In this document: piece after piece, positions 24,283 through 36,369 of the stretch | How the letters are laid out: each line of letters starts with the position of its first letter | Numbering within the stretch: the stretch's first letter is position 1 | Source of the DNA: Lycorma delicatula | Lineage: Eukaryota; Arthropoda; Insecta; Hemiptera; Fulgoridae | Length of the DNA stretch: 64,000 nucleotides | NCBI RefSeq assembly: GCF_047948215.1 | Contig: NC_134457.1 | Coordinates: forward strand, 90,668,898-90,732,897 | Direction of reading: 5' to 3' | Notes under the pieces: generated by a model | Told to the model about the DNA's origin: nothing | The model's database searches: none | Seen by the model: only the letters and a program-made list of their open reading frames with translations | Translations under genes and position numbers: made by a program

Positions 24283-24502
24283 AATCCTAATCAAAATGGC
24301 GATGACGTATTATTTTTCCCAATTAATTTCAAAAGTGGTCTACAGTGTCTGTAGACCATTGTTAACAGTCTTAACAATAAACCACTAAAAAAAAAAAAAG
24401 AAATAGTAAATTCTAATATCACAAAAGATCTATTTTTCCGTAAGAGATTGGGAAGAAACTAACTGTAAAAAATATTAAATAACCACTATTTTGATTAGGA
24501 TT
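24283..24502. mobile_element. Candidate MITE with 15-bp inverted ends
   Basis: AATCCTAATCAAAAT at 24283-24297 is repeated in exact inverse at 24488-24502. The enclosed ~190 bp contain an inner hairpin (GGTCTACA and TGTAGACC near 24335-24356) and a poly(A) run. There is no coding capacity. The size and layout suit a miniature inverted-repeat element, but no target-site duplication and no second copy were seen. Confidence 0.45.
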
Positions 24503-24509
24503 ATGGTAA

Positions 24510-26160
24510 TCTGAAGTTTTTTTTTTATATTAAGACCTGTTATTTTTAAATGCCCTTTAGAATGAACAGTTATAATCCTCACTCTTTCTATTTAAAATGT
24601 TTGAGTTGCCCGCTCTCATGGAAGGTTGGGGTTTGGTGGTCTCTACCAAAAAATAGGTCGTTTTATGGTAGAATTTATTAAATTTTATTCTTCTACATTT
24701 AATTGCTTTTCAGCAGTTAAGAGTTCCTAGAATTAATTAACACTATATGAATAGATTAAAGTATTGGACTTAATTTATAAACCAAATATAAACAGGTTAT
24801 ATAATATAAATAATTCATAGTTTTGTTTACACTGTAATGAATATCTTTAATACAAATGATTCAGTTAAATTAAAATGCATTCAAAGTACGTAAGCTAAAG
24901 TAATTTAATTTAAATACAAAATTGATGGTAATTAACCGACTTTTTAAAATAAATATTACAATAAAATATAATTACATACATATAAGGTTACATACCATAG
25001 TTATCGTGACATAAGGTACCGATTAATTATTTAAAAAAATATGTAATAAAAATAAACAAATAAATAATATACATTAATATATAAGACGTATATTTAAAAT
25101 ATTTATTTAAATTGTTTTAATTAATCATCATAATCGTTCATGTCGTTAAGCAAACCTTGTTTATTAGAAGTTTTAATAACTTAGCGTACCACATATTTAA
25201 ATGGCCATTAAATATAACAGACAAGACTGCCTTGTTTAATATAAATCAATGTATTTGTATTTGCAAGCGTGAATAATTTATATAGTCTACATATGGGTGG
25301 TGGCGCTTTCTAGAACATGAGTGAGTAAGTGATCGGGACTTAACTGAACGACTATTGTTTTTATGGAGTTATCCAGAGTGGAGAGACTACATCAATAATT
25401 GTATTTTACCGTAAAATAACGTACTTTTTTTAGTTCTTGTAATATATAACGCCTAACATTTTATTTGTACTTCAAAATTTCCTATGTTTTACTGGCAAGT
25501 ATCCAATTTTATTGAATTGAAACCTATATTAAGATATGTCTACGCCTACATTATGTTCCAAATGAAGTAAATAATAAAATAACAAAACTTATTTACGCAT
25601 ACGTTTTTACTGTTGGCATATAAAATATTTTATTGATTCGCGAATGAATATGTATGTAATTTAGCAATCATGAAATAATTACAAATAAATCAATAAATAT
25701 ATAAAGATATATTTATATACCTTACTTTATACAATGTGTAAATAACGAAAAAATAAAAAAGTAATGGAATTCATAATCAGAGGTAGTATTAATCATAAAC
25801 GATATAGGTGATAATGGATCTGTTTTACACAGATGTAATCCTTCCGTCTAAAGTTTGAGAGGAAAAAACAAGCATTCGAGTGATAATCTTTCTAATTATT
25901 AGTTTACACACTCGCAATTATTAATGAAATTTGTTCATGTAGGTATTGTAAACGGACTTATGGTGCATTATATTAACAAATTTGAAAAACAAATTTGTTT
26001 TTGTTTTTTTATTCAGTCATTTTAATCTCTCTGATAATTTCTTTTTATTAAAAAAAAAAACAATAAGCAAATTACGAAATTTTTCACATTTTTATTTAAA
26101 AATGTTATTTCTAATTTTATGATGAATAGTTGAATAATAAAAAAAAAAATATTTCTATAC
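24510..26160. other. AT-rich spacer
   Basis: No gene is recognised. A slightly GC-richer patch lies at 25295-25375. The remainder consists of AT-rich simple sequence. Confidence 0.55.
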
Positions 26161-26224
26161 TTGTGGAGGATTTTGTGGAAAATTGAACGGTGGAACAATT
26201 ATTCTCTTGTGTTCTTGTTTAATT

Positions 26225-27280
26225 TTTTTTTAATTAAAAATATGTTTTTTATTACTACAGATCATGAAATTGAACGGTCAAAAAATTTATATATTAGTTT
26301 TGAAGGCCTGTTGTAGAAAATGTAAATGAAAAACTCAAATTAACTACTTTTCTGAATCAAAACATTGCTAAAAAAAGAAAAATATACAGTAATTTATTGT
26401 AGAGGGGGTGAATATTAAATAAAACCTTTTGGTAATTTATTATTTTTAAAAAAAAACTTTAATTTTTGTAAGAAAAAGTTTTTACTAAAGTGCACCACTG
26501 AAGATATTAAATTTCATTTCTGTCAAAATACTCCCACTTCTTTTTCCAATTTTTGCAAAATTGTAATGCAATTTCCCTTCCAAAAGTAGTACCTTTCTAC
26601 CAAATTTAAAAAAAATCGGTCATCCTACGAAGTTCAGAGTTATAATACCAAATACAAAACAACATACATACGCACAAACGTCCGTCTGACAAAAACAGAT
26701 TTTTTGGAATTTGGAGCATGAAATAAAACATCTTTTCGCTGGTTATTAACTGTTTCTTTAAACCTATTTTTTGTTAATTTCTTTTTTTGTTTCCTTAAGG
26801 AACAAAATTAAATTTTTTTTTTGTTTTTTTACTGTCCATAAACTTTCCCGTTTTAGTTGTAGCTGCTATAGAAACATATATCGCTATAGCCGGGAAAGTA
26901 AGAATGTTACCAGCTGAAATGAAAAATTATTTTACAACAAAAAAGCCTATATCAGTGGCGGACATTTTTTCACACGCTATACATTTCATTATCGTCCATC
27001 GGTAGCTGTTACAGGTCTCACTGAATAAAACGGAATATAAAGGAGTTAACTGCTGTTGAACTTTCTCTCCTTCAAGTTATATACGTCAAAATTAATTGTA
27101 GTTTTACATTATCATTTCCATCTACAAAAGTATTAGATTAATTTCGTTAAAATTTAGGTATGTTGTAGTAGTGTATCTGAAGTTGTACATAAGAAACTTT
27201 TATGAAGATTGGTTCAGTCGTTCTTTAGTTAAACTCAATTTAAATTATGTTGACTGTGTTTTTTTTTTTTGCCTATGAGC
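26225..27280 (+). repeat. Composite diverged repeat, related to 52285-52420 and 59490-59600
   Basis: The left part, 26245-26375, aligns by eye to 52290-52420. Both have TTTTTATTA..CACAGAT-like openings, then a TTTGAAGGCCT / TTTAAAAGCCT block and a tail ending near AACATTGCTA / AAAATGTAGT. The right part near 27160-27200 carries GTAGTAGTGTATCTGAAGTT, which recurs inverted at 59515-59545. The middle has the 'accaaatttaaaaaaaatcg' pattern typical of non-coding transposon sequence. The class is unknown. Confidence 0.5.
26953..27018 (+). repeat. SINE-A tail fragment
   Basis: TTTTTTCACACGCTATACAT, TTCATTATCGTCCATCGG and TAGCTGTTACAGGT match the tail of the copy at 12604-12742. The tRNA head is missing. 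Confidence 0.7.
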
Positions 27281-27289
27281 TTTTGCAGT

Positions 27290-29660
27290 AAGTCACAGTG
27301 ATGAGTGAGTTGAAACTTGATGCTTGTATGTAGGGTCTACTGGCTAATCGAAGATAGGAAGTGCATTGTACTCTGAAAATTAATGCGTTTTGAGTGCAAA
27401 ATAGTGAGAACACTTCGAAACGAAAAGTCGGCCTTCTTACGCAGAATTGCGTGAGAATTGTTTTTTATCCGAGATTAAAGCTTGTATTCACGCTCAAGGA
27501 TTAATTATTAAATTATAATTACAACACTTAAGTGAAGGGGCTTTTTATTATTAAAAATTTAAGCTCAAAATCAAGATCTCTTGAGTAAAAACTATAATTC
27601 GAATCTATTTTAATTTATACTTCCTGAAAAAGATGCACCTATTCATTATCATGGTAGGAATAGTTCAAAATTCATCTTTTATCACAGTAGATAGGGATAG
27701 GTAAGGGGGAACTATTTTTTATTTTCATTTTGTAAGAATTATCATAAATTTTTTAATTTTTAATTAATAAGAAACTTTTTAAACTTATTAAGTTGTAACA
27801 CTTTGTTTATCAGTTTTTCAGAAATCAAATCATTGCCATAATTGGCTATTAGAAAAAAAGGAATAAATTAATTTTATGGTTCTTTATTTAAGAAAAATAA
27901 ATTTATTATAATATAACAGGAATACATAGAAAAAATAAATAAGGCAAAAATTTTTTTTTTTTGGTTTTTTTTGCCGTAAAGTTATTTTTATTTACAATTA
28001 ATTCCAATTATCCGGAACCATAAGTAAATTTAATTAAAATAAACAAATAGCTTGCAAAGAGAGGCCTCCATTGAAACCTCTCAAGAATTATAAATACATA
28101 CGCATGTATGCATATATATACATATCTTATAGATTACACACAAGTATAAAATAAAAGATTAAATACAAGATAAAATAAAAGATAAAATATAAAATTAAAA
28201 CAATTAAATATACTGATTAGCCCAAAGAGCATTAATCAAGTCCATAACATAAAAAAAAAAAACAAATAAAACACCAAGAAGTATATCTAACATTTACACA
28301 TACAATCAATAAAACGACCAAATAAAGAAATATCAGAAAAATAAAAAAAAGGTGGAAAAAAATAAATGAAAAATTGATTAAAACAAAACAAATGTAGAAA
28401 CAAAGCGAGATATTTTGACGAAGCATAATGTTTCAATGTAGTGGATCTATACAAATCCAATCCAAAAAAAATTAATGTTTAAAAATAATTTCTAATAGGC
28501 TGTATAATTATAAAAGTAGAAATACCTCAGTTTTTCAACATACTAGATCTACTAGAATACCCTCTAGCAAAGCGTATTCTAGCACACATTAGCACATGTA
28601 AGGTTGTATTATTGTTATTATTATTATTATTACTACTACTTTTATTATGAGTAATAATAATAATAATAATAATAATAATATTAAAAATAATGATAATACT
28701 TTTAAAAAAAACATATAATTTATTATTTCGAATGCAGTATCAAAATACCACTTAATATTAAAAAGTTTGAAGATAAATCATACATAGACATTAGCCACTG
28801 GGTAGGATGAGTAAGCGGTAATGAGGAACTGGACAGGGTGTAAGACAGAGATCGGTAGGTGTGGTGGAGAAGGGAGCGAAAGAGTTAAAAAGAGAATAGT
28901 TCTGATCAACAAAAAGAGTACGGTATTATAAAAGGCGGTTCTTCTTTATATTAATATTAGTAATTATCCTTTTATATGAAACACTTAAAAAACCCCAAGA
29001 ATTTACCTGTCAATTTTTGACATTATCCATGATTTTATCAACAGAAATTAAGTATGTATATAATTTTTCTTTTATAAAATTAAAAGAGTAATATTTTGTC
29101 AAAGATCTTGCTTCATAATAAAACATCATGTAAGAAATGTCAATTCAATACATAAGATATAAGAATTAAAAATTATAAATAATTAAATGATTAAAATAGA
29201 TTTCCTTTTTTTATTGTTTCAAACCTTCTTACAATCGGTTATACAAAGAACTTTAGTAAATTGGATCCATTTTAAATCACATAATAATGAGGAGACCTTA
29301 ACTAAAAACTCCTCAAAAATTACACACTAGTATAATAAAAGCATTTTTGTCAAGCATATTCATTTAGCAATTGCGAATGATACTCACCATGAGAACAAAA
29401 TAGAATATAATAAAAAAAAATAAAAGTATATGTAACAATTGAAATTAGGAGTCGAATAGATAACGCACAATACTCACATCCGAATTAACTACAGATACAT
29501 TAAACACTATAGGGACACTTGGGTTTAGAACGTAGTATCAAATTAATTTTTATTCAACTCAATTCAATTAATTTTTGATTTTTCAATGTTTGTAATAAAT
29601 CTATCAATTTTTGTAGCTGTATATTCTTTAAGTATTGAGAGATGGTAGAATTCGGAAGGT
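27290..29660. other. AT-rich spacer with microsatellites
   Basis: It contains an (ATT)n/(AAT)n compound microsatellite at 28612-28681 that is self-complementary across an ACTACTAC centre. A purine-rich, GC-richer patch lies at 28800-28895. No gene is recognised. Confidence 0.55.
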
Positions 29661-29672
29661 CATTAATCTCAA

Positions 29673-29846
29673 CTCCGTGGCAGGCTGGTAGCTTCTCGGC
29701 CTTTCATTAGGAAACTTAATCAAGGAAGGTACTTCATGCTATAAAATCTAAAAAATTCTTATAAATATCGCCATACGATAAAACTTTCGTCCTACATTCC
29801 CACGAAAAAGGTTAAAGTATATGTGGTGAATTAATCATCAACCTTA
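29673..29846 (+). repeat. SINE-A copy, diverged
   Basis: The tRNA head CTCCGTGGCAGGCTGGTAGC starts at 29673, and GCTTCTCGGCCTTTCATTAG follows. The B-box part is eroded. The distal end, near 29818-29846, has TGTGGTGAATTAATCATCAA, which matches the tail of the copy at 43218-43385. Confidence 0.7.
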
Positions 29847-29849
29847 AAT

Positions 29850-30578
29850 AACTAGATCTCAACCTTATCAATTAAAAATAAAGATTGTAATATTTCTGAA
29901 AAATATTCAACAAGTGTAATTAATTTCTTGTTACTTAAAAATATTTAAAGTAATATAAACAAAAAAAAATTATACGCCGTAAATTATTTTGTCATTAGTA
30001 TTTGTGAGTTTTTAATATTATTAGAAATAATATAAAAAAATTCTTTTAATAATTTATTTTTATTTTTTTAAATAATAATGCATTAAATAAAATATTGGGA
30101 AGAATAATTGTTTAAAATACACTACAACTGTTTTATACAAAGAATTGTTTACAGCTGTTTTCTCAAAACAACATTTTGAGAATTGTAATATTATAAGTAG
30201 TAATATTCAAGTACAAAAAAAACACAAATATAAAACAATACATAAATAAAAAGTAACAAAATATTCATATTGTCACACAGATTTTACTATTCAATCTCCT
30301 TATAAATGTATATGTAAATAACGTTATTCATTTAAATAAAGTAATAAATAAACTTTTAAAATTAATACTTTAAACAATATAATTTCGTAAAACCTAAATT
30401 TAAAGTATAATTTTAATAAAATTTATAAAAAATTAAAAGTAATATTTTATCAATAAAGTAGAAATAAATTAAATGGATTTTTAGAATGATTTATACATTC
30501 TTTCATTAATCTTAATAAAAATGAGATATCATTTTTTTTTTTTACATTACAGTCTTGTTTTCTTGGGCTATTCATTTG

Positions 30579-30610
<32 letters not shown>

Positions 30611-31615
30611 ACGTATAATCTTGAATTTAATTCAAAAAGGGAGGGAAAATAAAAACAGACGTTTATGATGTATGTTTGCGAGAACAGATGACAGAACCTA
30701 AGAATGAAGGACGAAAAAAGAGAGAGAAAAAAACTAGAATATTCTTGATAACAAACAAAATCTGAAATATGTAAATATAAGGTGATTAACGTGGTTAGGT
30801 TTTAAAAAGAAGGGAACGTAAAATAAGTAAAGAAAGACGTTATCTGGTGACGTGCTGTGAATAATGAGGCTCTGTGTTATAACCTATGCGGTCGTCTTAT
30901 AACCGGTGAACATAGAAGAACGAGTAGGAAATATGTATTGTACGTAGAAAAGAAACCATACCGTAGCGTGTAGTTACAAACAACCGACAACAAGAGAAGA
31001 AGCGACGCGGCGGCTATAGAGAAGTTAACAACAGCATTAAGTTGTAGGCAGAGAAGCAAGTATCTCTACTTTTAAGGAGGACATAGATTACGAACAGAAC
31101 GCAGACGCATACTAACATACACATCACAAAACTTCATTAAGATGTAGACATCACCTGATGTTGAATTTATTTATACACTCGTATTATTTGAATGGTTAAA
31201 AAAATTCTTCTTTTAATAATATGCACTGCGCAATACAACGTTTTATTGATTTACATTCGATAGAAATATTATGTTCCTTTTTTTTAATGTACAGAATTAT
31301 CCAATGGAATATAACAGCCATATTGTAATTTTAAAAAAAAAAAAAACTAAAAATAATCATAAAATTAGTTAAACTATTATCTTATCTCATTTATTTATTT
31401 GAATAAATAACGAATTCAATAAAAGTATTTTATCAACTTAAATTTTCTTAACATATGTAATAGATTATTATATATGTAAGAAAAACGAAAACAAATTGGA
31501 GTGTGTTGATAACTCGATTCATTAGAAAACACATTAAAAAATATATATAATAATATTAAAATCAATTTAGATTTTGGGATACAAGTTAACAAAACGTCCA
31601 CTTTATTAAACCTCT
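29850..31615. other. AT-rich spacer with a mixed-composition patch
   Basis: (TA)n lies at 30579-30605. Positions 30840-31060 are less AT-rich with several CpGs (GCGACGCGGCGGC near 31001-31013) and could be a non-coding exon or regulatory patch. No ORF there is recognisable. Confidence 0.45.
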
Positions 31616-31621
31616 CTTTTT

Positions 31622-31895
31622 CCTGTTTAGCCTCCGGTAACTACCGTTTAGATAATACTTCAGAGGATGAAATGTATGAGTGTAAATGAAGTGTAGTCTT
31701 GTACATTCTCAGTTCGACTATTCCTGAGATGTGTGGTTAATTGAAACCCAACTACCAAAGAACACCAGTATCCATGATCTAGTATTCAAATCCGTGTAAA
31801 AATAACTGGCTTTACTAGGACTTGAACGCTGGAACTCTTGGCTTCCAAATCAGCTGACTTGGGAAGACGCGTTCACCACTAGACCAACCCGGTGG
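31622..31895 (-). repeat. SINE-B copy 1 (left arm of inverted pair)
   Basis: The minus strand starts CCACCGGGTTGGTCTAGTGG at 31895, giving a consensus A-box (TGGTCTAGTGG). The B-box GTTCAAGTCCTAG lies near 31827-31840. Conserved segments GGATTTGAATAC, GGTATTCTTTGG-like and the end CCGGAGGCTAAACAGG follow. It is a tRNA-derived SINE distinct from SINE-A in head and tail. Confidence 0.9.
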
Positions 31896-31925
31896 AGTAC
31901 TTTATTAAACCTAAGTGTTTCTAAA

Positions 31926-32140
31926 CCCACCGGGTTGGTCTAGTGGTGAACGCATCTTCGCAGATCGATTTCGAAGTTAAGATTTCCAACGTTCAAATCC
32001 TAGTAAAGGCAGTTATTTTTATACGGATTTGAATGCTAGATCGTGAATACCAGTGTTCTTTGGTGGTTGGATTTCAATTAACCCCAAGACTCAGAAATGT
32101 CGACCTGAGACTGAACAAAACTACACTTTTCACGAATAAA
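31926..32140 (+). repeat. SINE-B copy 2 (right arm of inverted pair)
   Basis: CCACCGGGTTGGTCTAGTGG starts at 31927, with A-box TGGTCTAGTGG at 31936-31946 and B-box GTTCAAATCC at 31991-32000. The body then matches copy 1 to about ACTACACTTTTCACG. The distal third (the CCGGAGGCTAAACAGG end) is missing. The two tRNA heads face each other across about 30 bp. Confidence 0.88.
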
Positions 32141-32144
32141 AGTG

Positions 32145-33690
32145 ATTTTAAAATTCTTTCGAATAATAAATTATAATAAAAAAGAAAAGATATTTACAAA
32201 ATTTTTAAAATATCAAAATTCTTTGTCGGTAGCAAAGGATGTAATCGATTTACTAAATATGTAAATTAGACTAAAATGATAATTCGTTCCATTAATCATA
32301 ATACTATTAAAAATAAATATTGTGATAATACGAGATGATCAAAAAGCATCCGGTGTAAGGGTTATAAAAACAGAAATACTTAATCTACTTAGTTCAATGA
32401 CTTGTCCTTTTTAATATGATGTAACACACATCTCAACGATGTATTCACATTTCTAGTGGATATAAAGTCTAGTGGATACTAGGAGTAGTATATAAAGTTA
32501 TCGCAAATTAACCATTATTATTTATTCAACATGAAGGCATAATATAAATAAATACCGTACGTTTGGATTAAATATTACCAGTTTGTATAAAGTTCAATAT
32601 TTAATAATAAAAACATTTGCGTATTATAGATTAATCTATGTGAAATATTAAGAACCCTGAAGTCCTTAAAGAATTAGAAATTTGTGCAACACAAAGTGGG
32701 GTTTAGTATAAATAAAATAGAATGCTACTTAATGAAGAACAAGAAATAAATGATTCTACAATGAGCATTTAGCCTATTGAACAAGGTAGTGTAAAATTTT
32801 AGAATATAAGGTAGGTTGGAAATAACATTCTAACCGCGTACATAAAATTCTCATTAGTAAAAAAAAAGGATAGTATTTTTGCTGGCTGTAGTGTGAAATT
32901 TCAGAGTGTTTCGTTAGATAAATTTTCGTGGGATCAAATTAATTTCGTTTGTAATAAAAATCAAATGTTTTTTTTTTTTTTTTTGGCTTTGAAGCCCCTT
33001 AATAAAACGGTATGCTCTTTCTTATTTTACGAATTTATTTATCTTCGCATATGCCTGTTTGGAATATAATAGCTTTTAGAGCTCCTTCAAAAGGCCAGCA
33101 AATTTTTTTTTGAGATTCAGAAATAAACTATCAGATTGTTATTTGAAGTCTGTAAATAAGGGTCATGTAAATCGATATTTAACTAACTAATCCTTGATTT
33201 TATTTTACCAAATATGCAACCTTTGCTAAAAATAATGGTTGTACATCAAAAAAAATATTTCGGGTTACGAGAAAAGGCTTGTTACATATCCGATGTCCTT
33301 TTCTCATAAATTACCTACCCGTTAGAAAAAATCTCACCAGAAATTAAATATTTTTTTTTTATAGAAACAATATTATTCTTTCGATAAGTTTTAAAATATT
33401 ACTAATTAAAAATTAAAAGGTAAAATTCCTTAATTTTTTAATTTAAAATTAAAAAGGAAAGGAAATAATTTTTATCGACATCTAAATAATTTCTTATTTA
33501 ATAATTATTTTGTTACTACTACTACTATATATATATATATACATAATAATAACTGTTTTTTTTTCTTGTGACGCTGCTCTGATGAAGAGAGTTTGTATGA
33601 TTTCACTTGATTCATCCAAAATATGGGAGAGTTTCTTATTTTATCCGTGGAGTAGTAACATACCTATCCATTCCTGATGTAATTTTTACT
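32145..33690. other. AT-rich spacer
   Basis: It includes a long T-run at 32968-32984 and (TA)n with (ACT)n at 33514-33541. A segment beginning GATGATCAAAAAGCATCCGG at about 32334 looks transposon-like but was not identified. Confidence 0.5.
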
Positions 33691-33691
33691 G

Positions 33692-34673
33692 CCTTGTAAG
33701 AAGTAAAGGAAGTATTATGATCGCGAAAAATTTCAGTTTTCAGATTACAACGGAAACCCACCGAGTTGGTCTAGTGGTGAACGCGTCTTCCCAAATCAGC
33801 TGATTTTGGCAGTCGAGAATTTCAGCGTTCAAGTCCTAGTAAAATCAGTTACTGTTATAGAGATTTGAATACTAGATCGTGGATACCGGTGTTCTTTGGT
33901 GGTTGGGTTTCAATTAACCACACATTTCAGGTACGGTCGAACTGAGAATGTACAAGACTACACTTCATTCACACTCATATATATCATCCTCATTCATCCT
34001 CTGAAGTATTATCTAAACGGTAGTTACCGGAGGCTAAACAGGAAAAGAAGGAAGGAAGATTACAACGGAAATATCCATTTTGACCATCCCTGAATCTATT
34101 TTGACTAGTTTCGGCGTGTCGTCTGTACGTACGTATGTATGTATATTTCGCATAACTCAAAAACAATTACTCGTAGGAGGCTAAAATTTTGGATTTAGGG
34201 CTGTTGTAACATCTAGTTATAGACTTCCCTTTTGATTGCAATCGATTAGACCAAAAGTATCCAAAAAAGCCCAAAATCCAAAATATTTGGATTTTGGACT
34301 TTTTCTTAACTGCTGTAATAAGCCCTCATTGTGAGCTTTTCAACGATATATCATAAGTGGTACTTATTTTCATTGGTTCCAGAGTTATAGGGAAGTAAAT
34401 TTTAATTTAAAAATATTTGGATCTTACAAGGGAAAGGCATATCGGTTCGAATACGACTTCATCTCCATTTTAATTTAAATATATTAATTTATTAATAATT
34501 ATTAACCTCTCATTGTAAAAAAAAGTTTACAATAAATAATAATTTAATAATGACAATAAAATAATATCCGAAGTTATTTTATGTACTTTTCATTAAAAAA
34601 AAAGAAAAAAAAGGGTATATGTAATTTGAATAGGCGTACAAGGAAGTCCCGTGGGTTCACATAAGATTTTTTT
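33692..34673 (+). repeat. Repeat family R, copy 4, interrupted by SINE-B
   Basis: The start CCTTGTAAGAAGTAAAGGAA at 33692 is followed by the usual sequence to 33756. A SINE-B then intervenes, and R resumes at 34057. It runs through TACG/TATG repeats near 34127-34144, a B-box-like GGTTCGAATACGACTTC near 34443-34459, and the end TAGGCGTACAAGGAAG at 34631-34646. Removal of the SINE and one duplicated 15-mer gives a colinear R copy. Confidence 0.85.
33757..34056 (+). mobile_element. SINE-B copy 3, full length, nested
   Basis: This is a complete SINE-B, with the head CCCACCGAGTTGGTCTAGTG, A-box TGGTCTAGTGG and B-box GTTCAAGTCCTAG near 33829-33841. The end is GGAGGCTAAACAGG plus a GAAGGAAGGA tail. 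It is flanked by perfect 15-bp direct repeats AGATTACAACGGAAA at 33742-33756 and 34057-34071, the target-site duplication expected of LINE-driven insertion. The flanks prove it inserted into a pre-existing R copy. Confidence 0.93.
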
Positions 34674-34679
34674 AATGTA

Positions 34680-35590
34680 TTATGTTTTTATCAGAATAAT
34701 CTATTTATTTATAAATATTATTAAATACTTAGTAATTGAAAAATGGAAATCCAATTTACAGAGATTAAACTTTAACTTGGATTTAAATTTTAAAACTAAA
34801 ATTTCGGAAAGAGGAGCGGTAAAAATTCCAACGGAAACCTGTTATTGAATAAGGAATTAACTACTCCGTAAATAAAAAATGTCTTAGATGAGTAGTGTAT
34901 TATGTATAATTACCCAAAGTATTTTATAATTATTTAATTGCCAAACCTTTTTTCAGTAGCGTAATTGTTATCATTATCTTTCAAGTTTTCAATGCAGAAA
35001 GAAGGACCTAAATGTAGAATCCAATTTATTGTTTATGATATAAACACAATCATAATAATTAGACATTTTTTAAGCTATTTATGATTGTGTTTATGTCTTG
35101 TTCATTAAAATTAATTTATTTTAATGTTTGGATATTTAAAAAAAAATGCATATATAATAAATTTTACATAACTACAAAGATGATAAGATCCCATAAAGAA
35201 TTAAAGTAATAGAAAATAGTAACAAAATAAAAACTAAAAAAAAACAAAAAAAATTTATGTATAAAATAAAGTTTATAAAATAAAGTTATTTCTACTTTCA
35301 CACATTTGTATCCATGATTTTCTAAAATACAAAAAAGTTAGCAACAGTTACTGTAATACAATTCTTTTTATATTCGTTATTATTAACTAATAAATACAAC
35401 TAAACTGTTTTACAATGTATAAGTAATAAAGTAGAATTCAAATAATAATAGGAAACAGGAGAGGTTAAAAATTTAATGATAAAATAAAAATTAAATAGCA
35501 CAAATATAAATTAGGATAAAAGGATTAAAATTCCTCGCACACATGATCCAAATGAATCCAAAAATACCAAATAATTTTTTTAAAAACCTT
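34680..35590. other. AT-rich spacer
   Basis: It contains an inverted pair of about 14 bp (AAACACAATCATAA near 35042-35055 and TTATGATTGTGTTT near 35079-35092). No gene is recognised; the 65-codon frame at 34651-34848 begins inside the R end and is unsupported. Confidence 0.5.
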
Positions 35591-35599
35591 GAAAACTAA

Positions 35600-36365
35600 A
35601 AAGTCAAAGGATGCATTACGGAACGGTACGCAAGAATGGCGGGAGTTTCAATATGTCTTCCCACACATCAGAGCCTAGACAATGTCCCTTATTGCTGTAT
35701 CTTTTTATTATGGGGCATGTTCATGGGTTATTTAGTAGCAGTTACAAATTTTTAGTTTTATTTATGAACGGATTTGGTAATTTGCGTTCCTATCCGTATG
35801 GACTAGCGTGAACTTTATTTACTGGGTCTGCCCGTGGGAGACTAAGCTTTTGAGCCTCGTAATCCCGACGTGATTCCCCTTCAGTCCGTCCACTGAAGTC
35901 CTATTGGCAGTAGTAGCATCCTATAGACTAGCAGGAATACGCCTAACGGGGCCCTAGTTATTTGGAGGGTGCCACATGCTTCCTTCTCCGGAGGATGCCA
36001 CATGTGCTGATTGAATTAAATATTAAGTTTTGAGGATGGTGGGTAAGAGGATTGTAGATCTTCATCTTCTTTTGTGGCTGCCCTTCGCGCTGTTTCTCTG
36101 CTGGTCTCTTCTACCAGACTCTAAACCGTGGCGGTGAGTCACGTTGTGGGTCTTCTTTATTCTTTTTCTTCTTTTGTTGACTTCTTCTTTCTTCTTTGGC
36201 CTGCACTTTCCGTGAGTTGGCAGTAATCGAATTACACGCCAGTAACCTTAGAAAGTCCCGTAACCTGGAAGGGTGGAACGGGGGAAAGTGCAGGTTCCTT
36301 CATTCTAGGATGAATAAAGAGTCCGTTTCTTTTATAAGAAAATAAACAGTCCTTTCTTAAGGAAG
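35600..36365 (+). repeat. GC-richer block, probable mobile-element fragment
   Basis: About 760 bp of much more balanced composition than its surroundings, with sharp edges. It includes TCGTAATCCCGACGTGATTC, repeated GCCACATGCTTCC / GCCACATGTGCTG motifs near 35970-36010, and a pyrimidine-rich stretch at 36155-36205. A 66-codon frame (35611-35811) is not recognisable. The block may be an untranslated region of a LINE or LTR element, but no defining domain, tail or terminal repeat was seen. Confidence 0.4.
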
Positions 36366-36369
36366 GACT

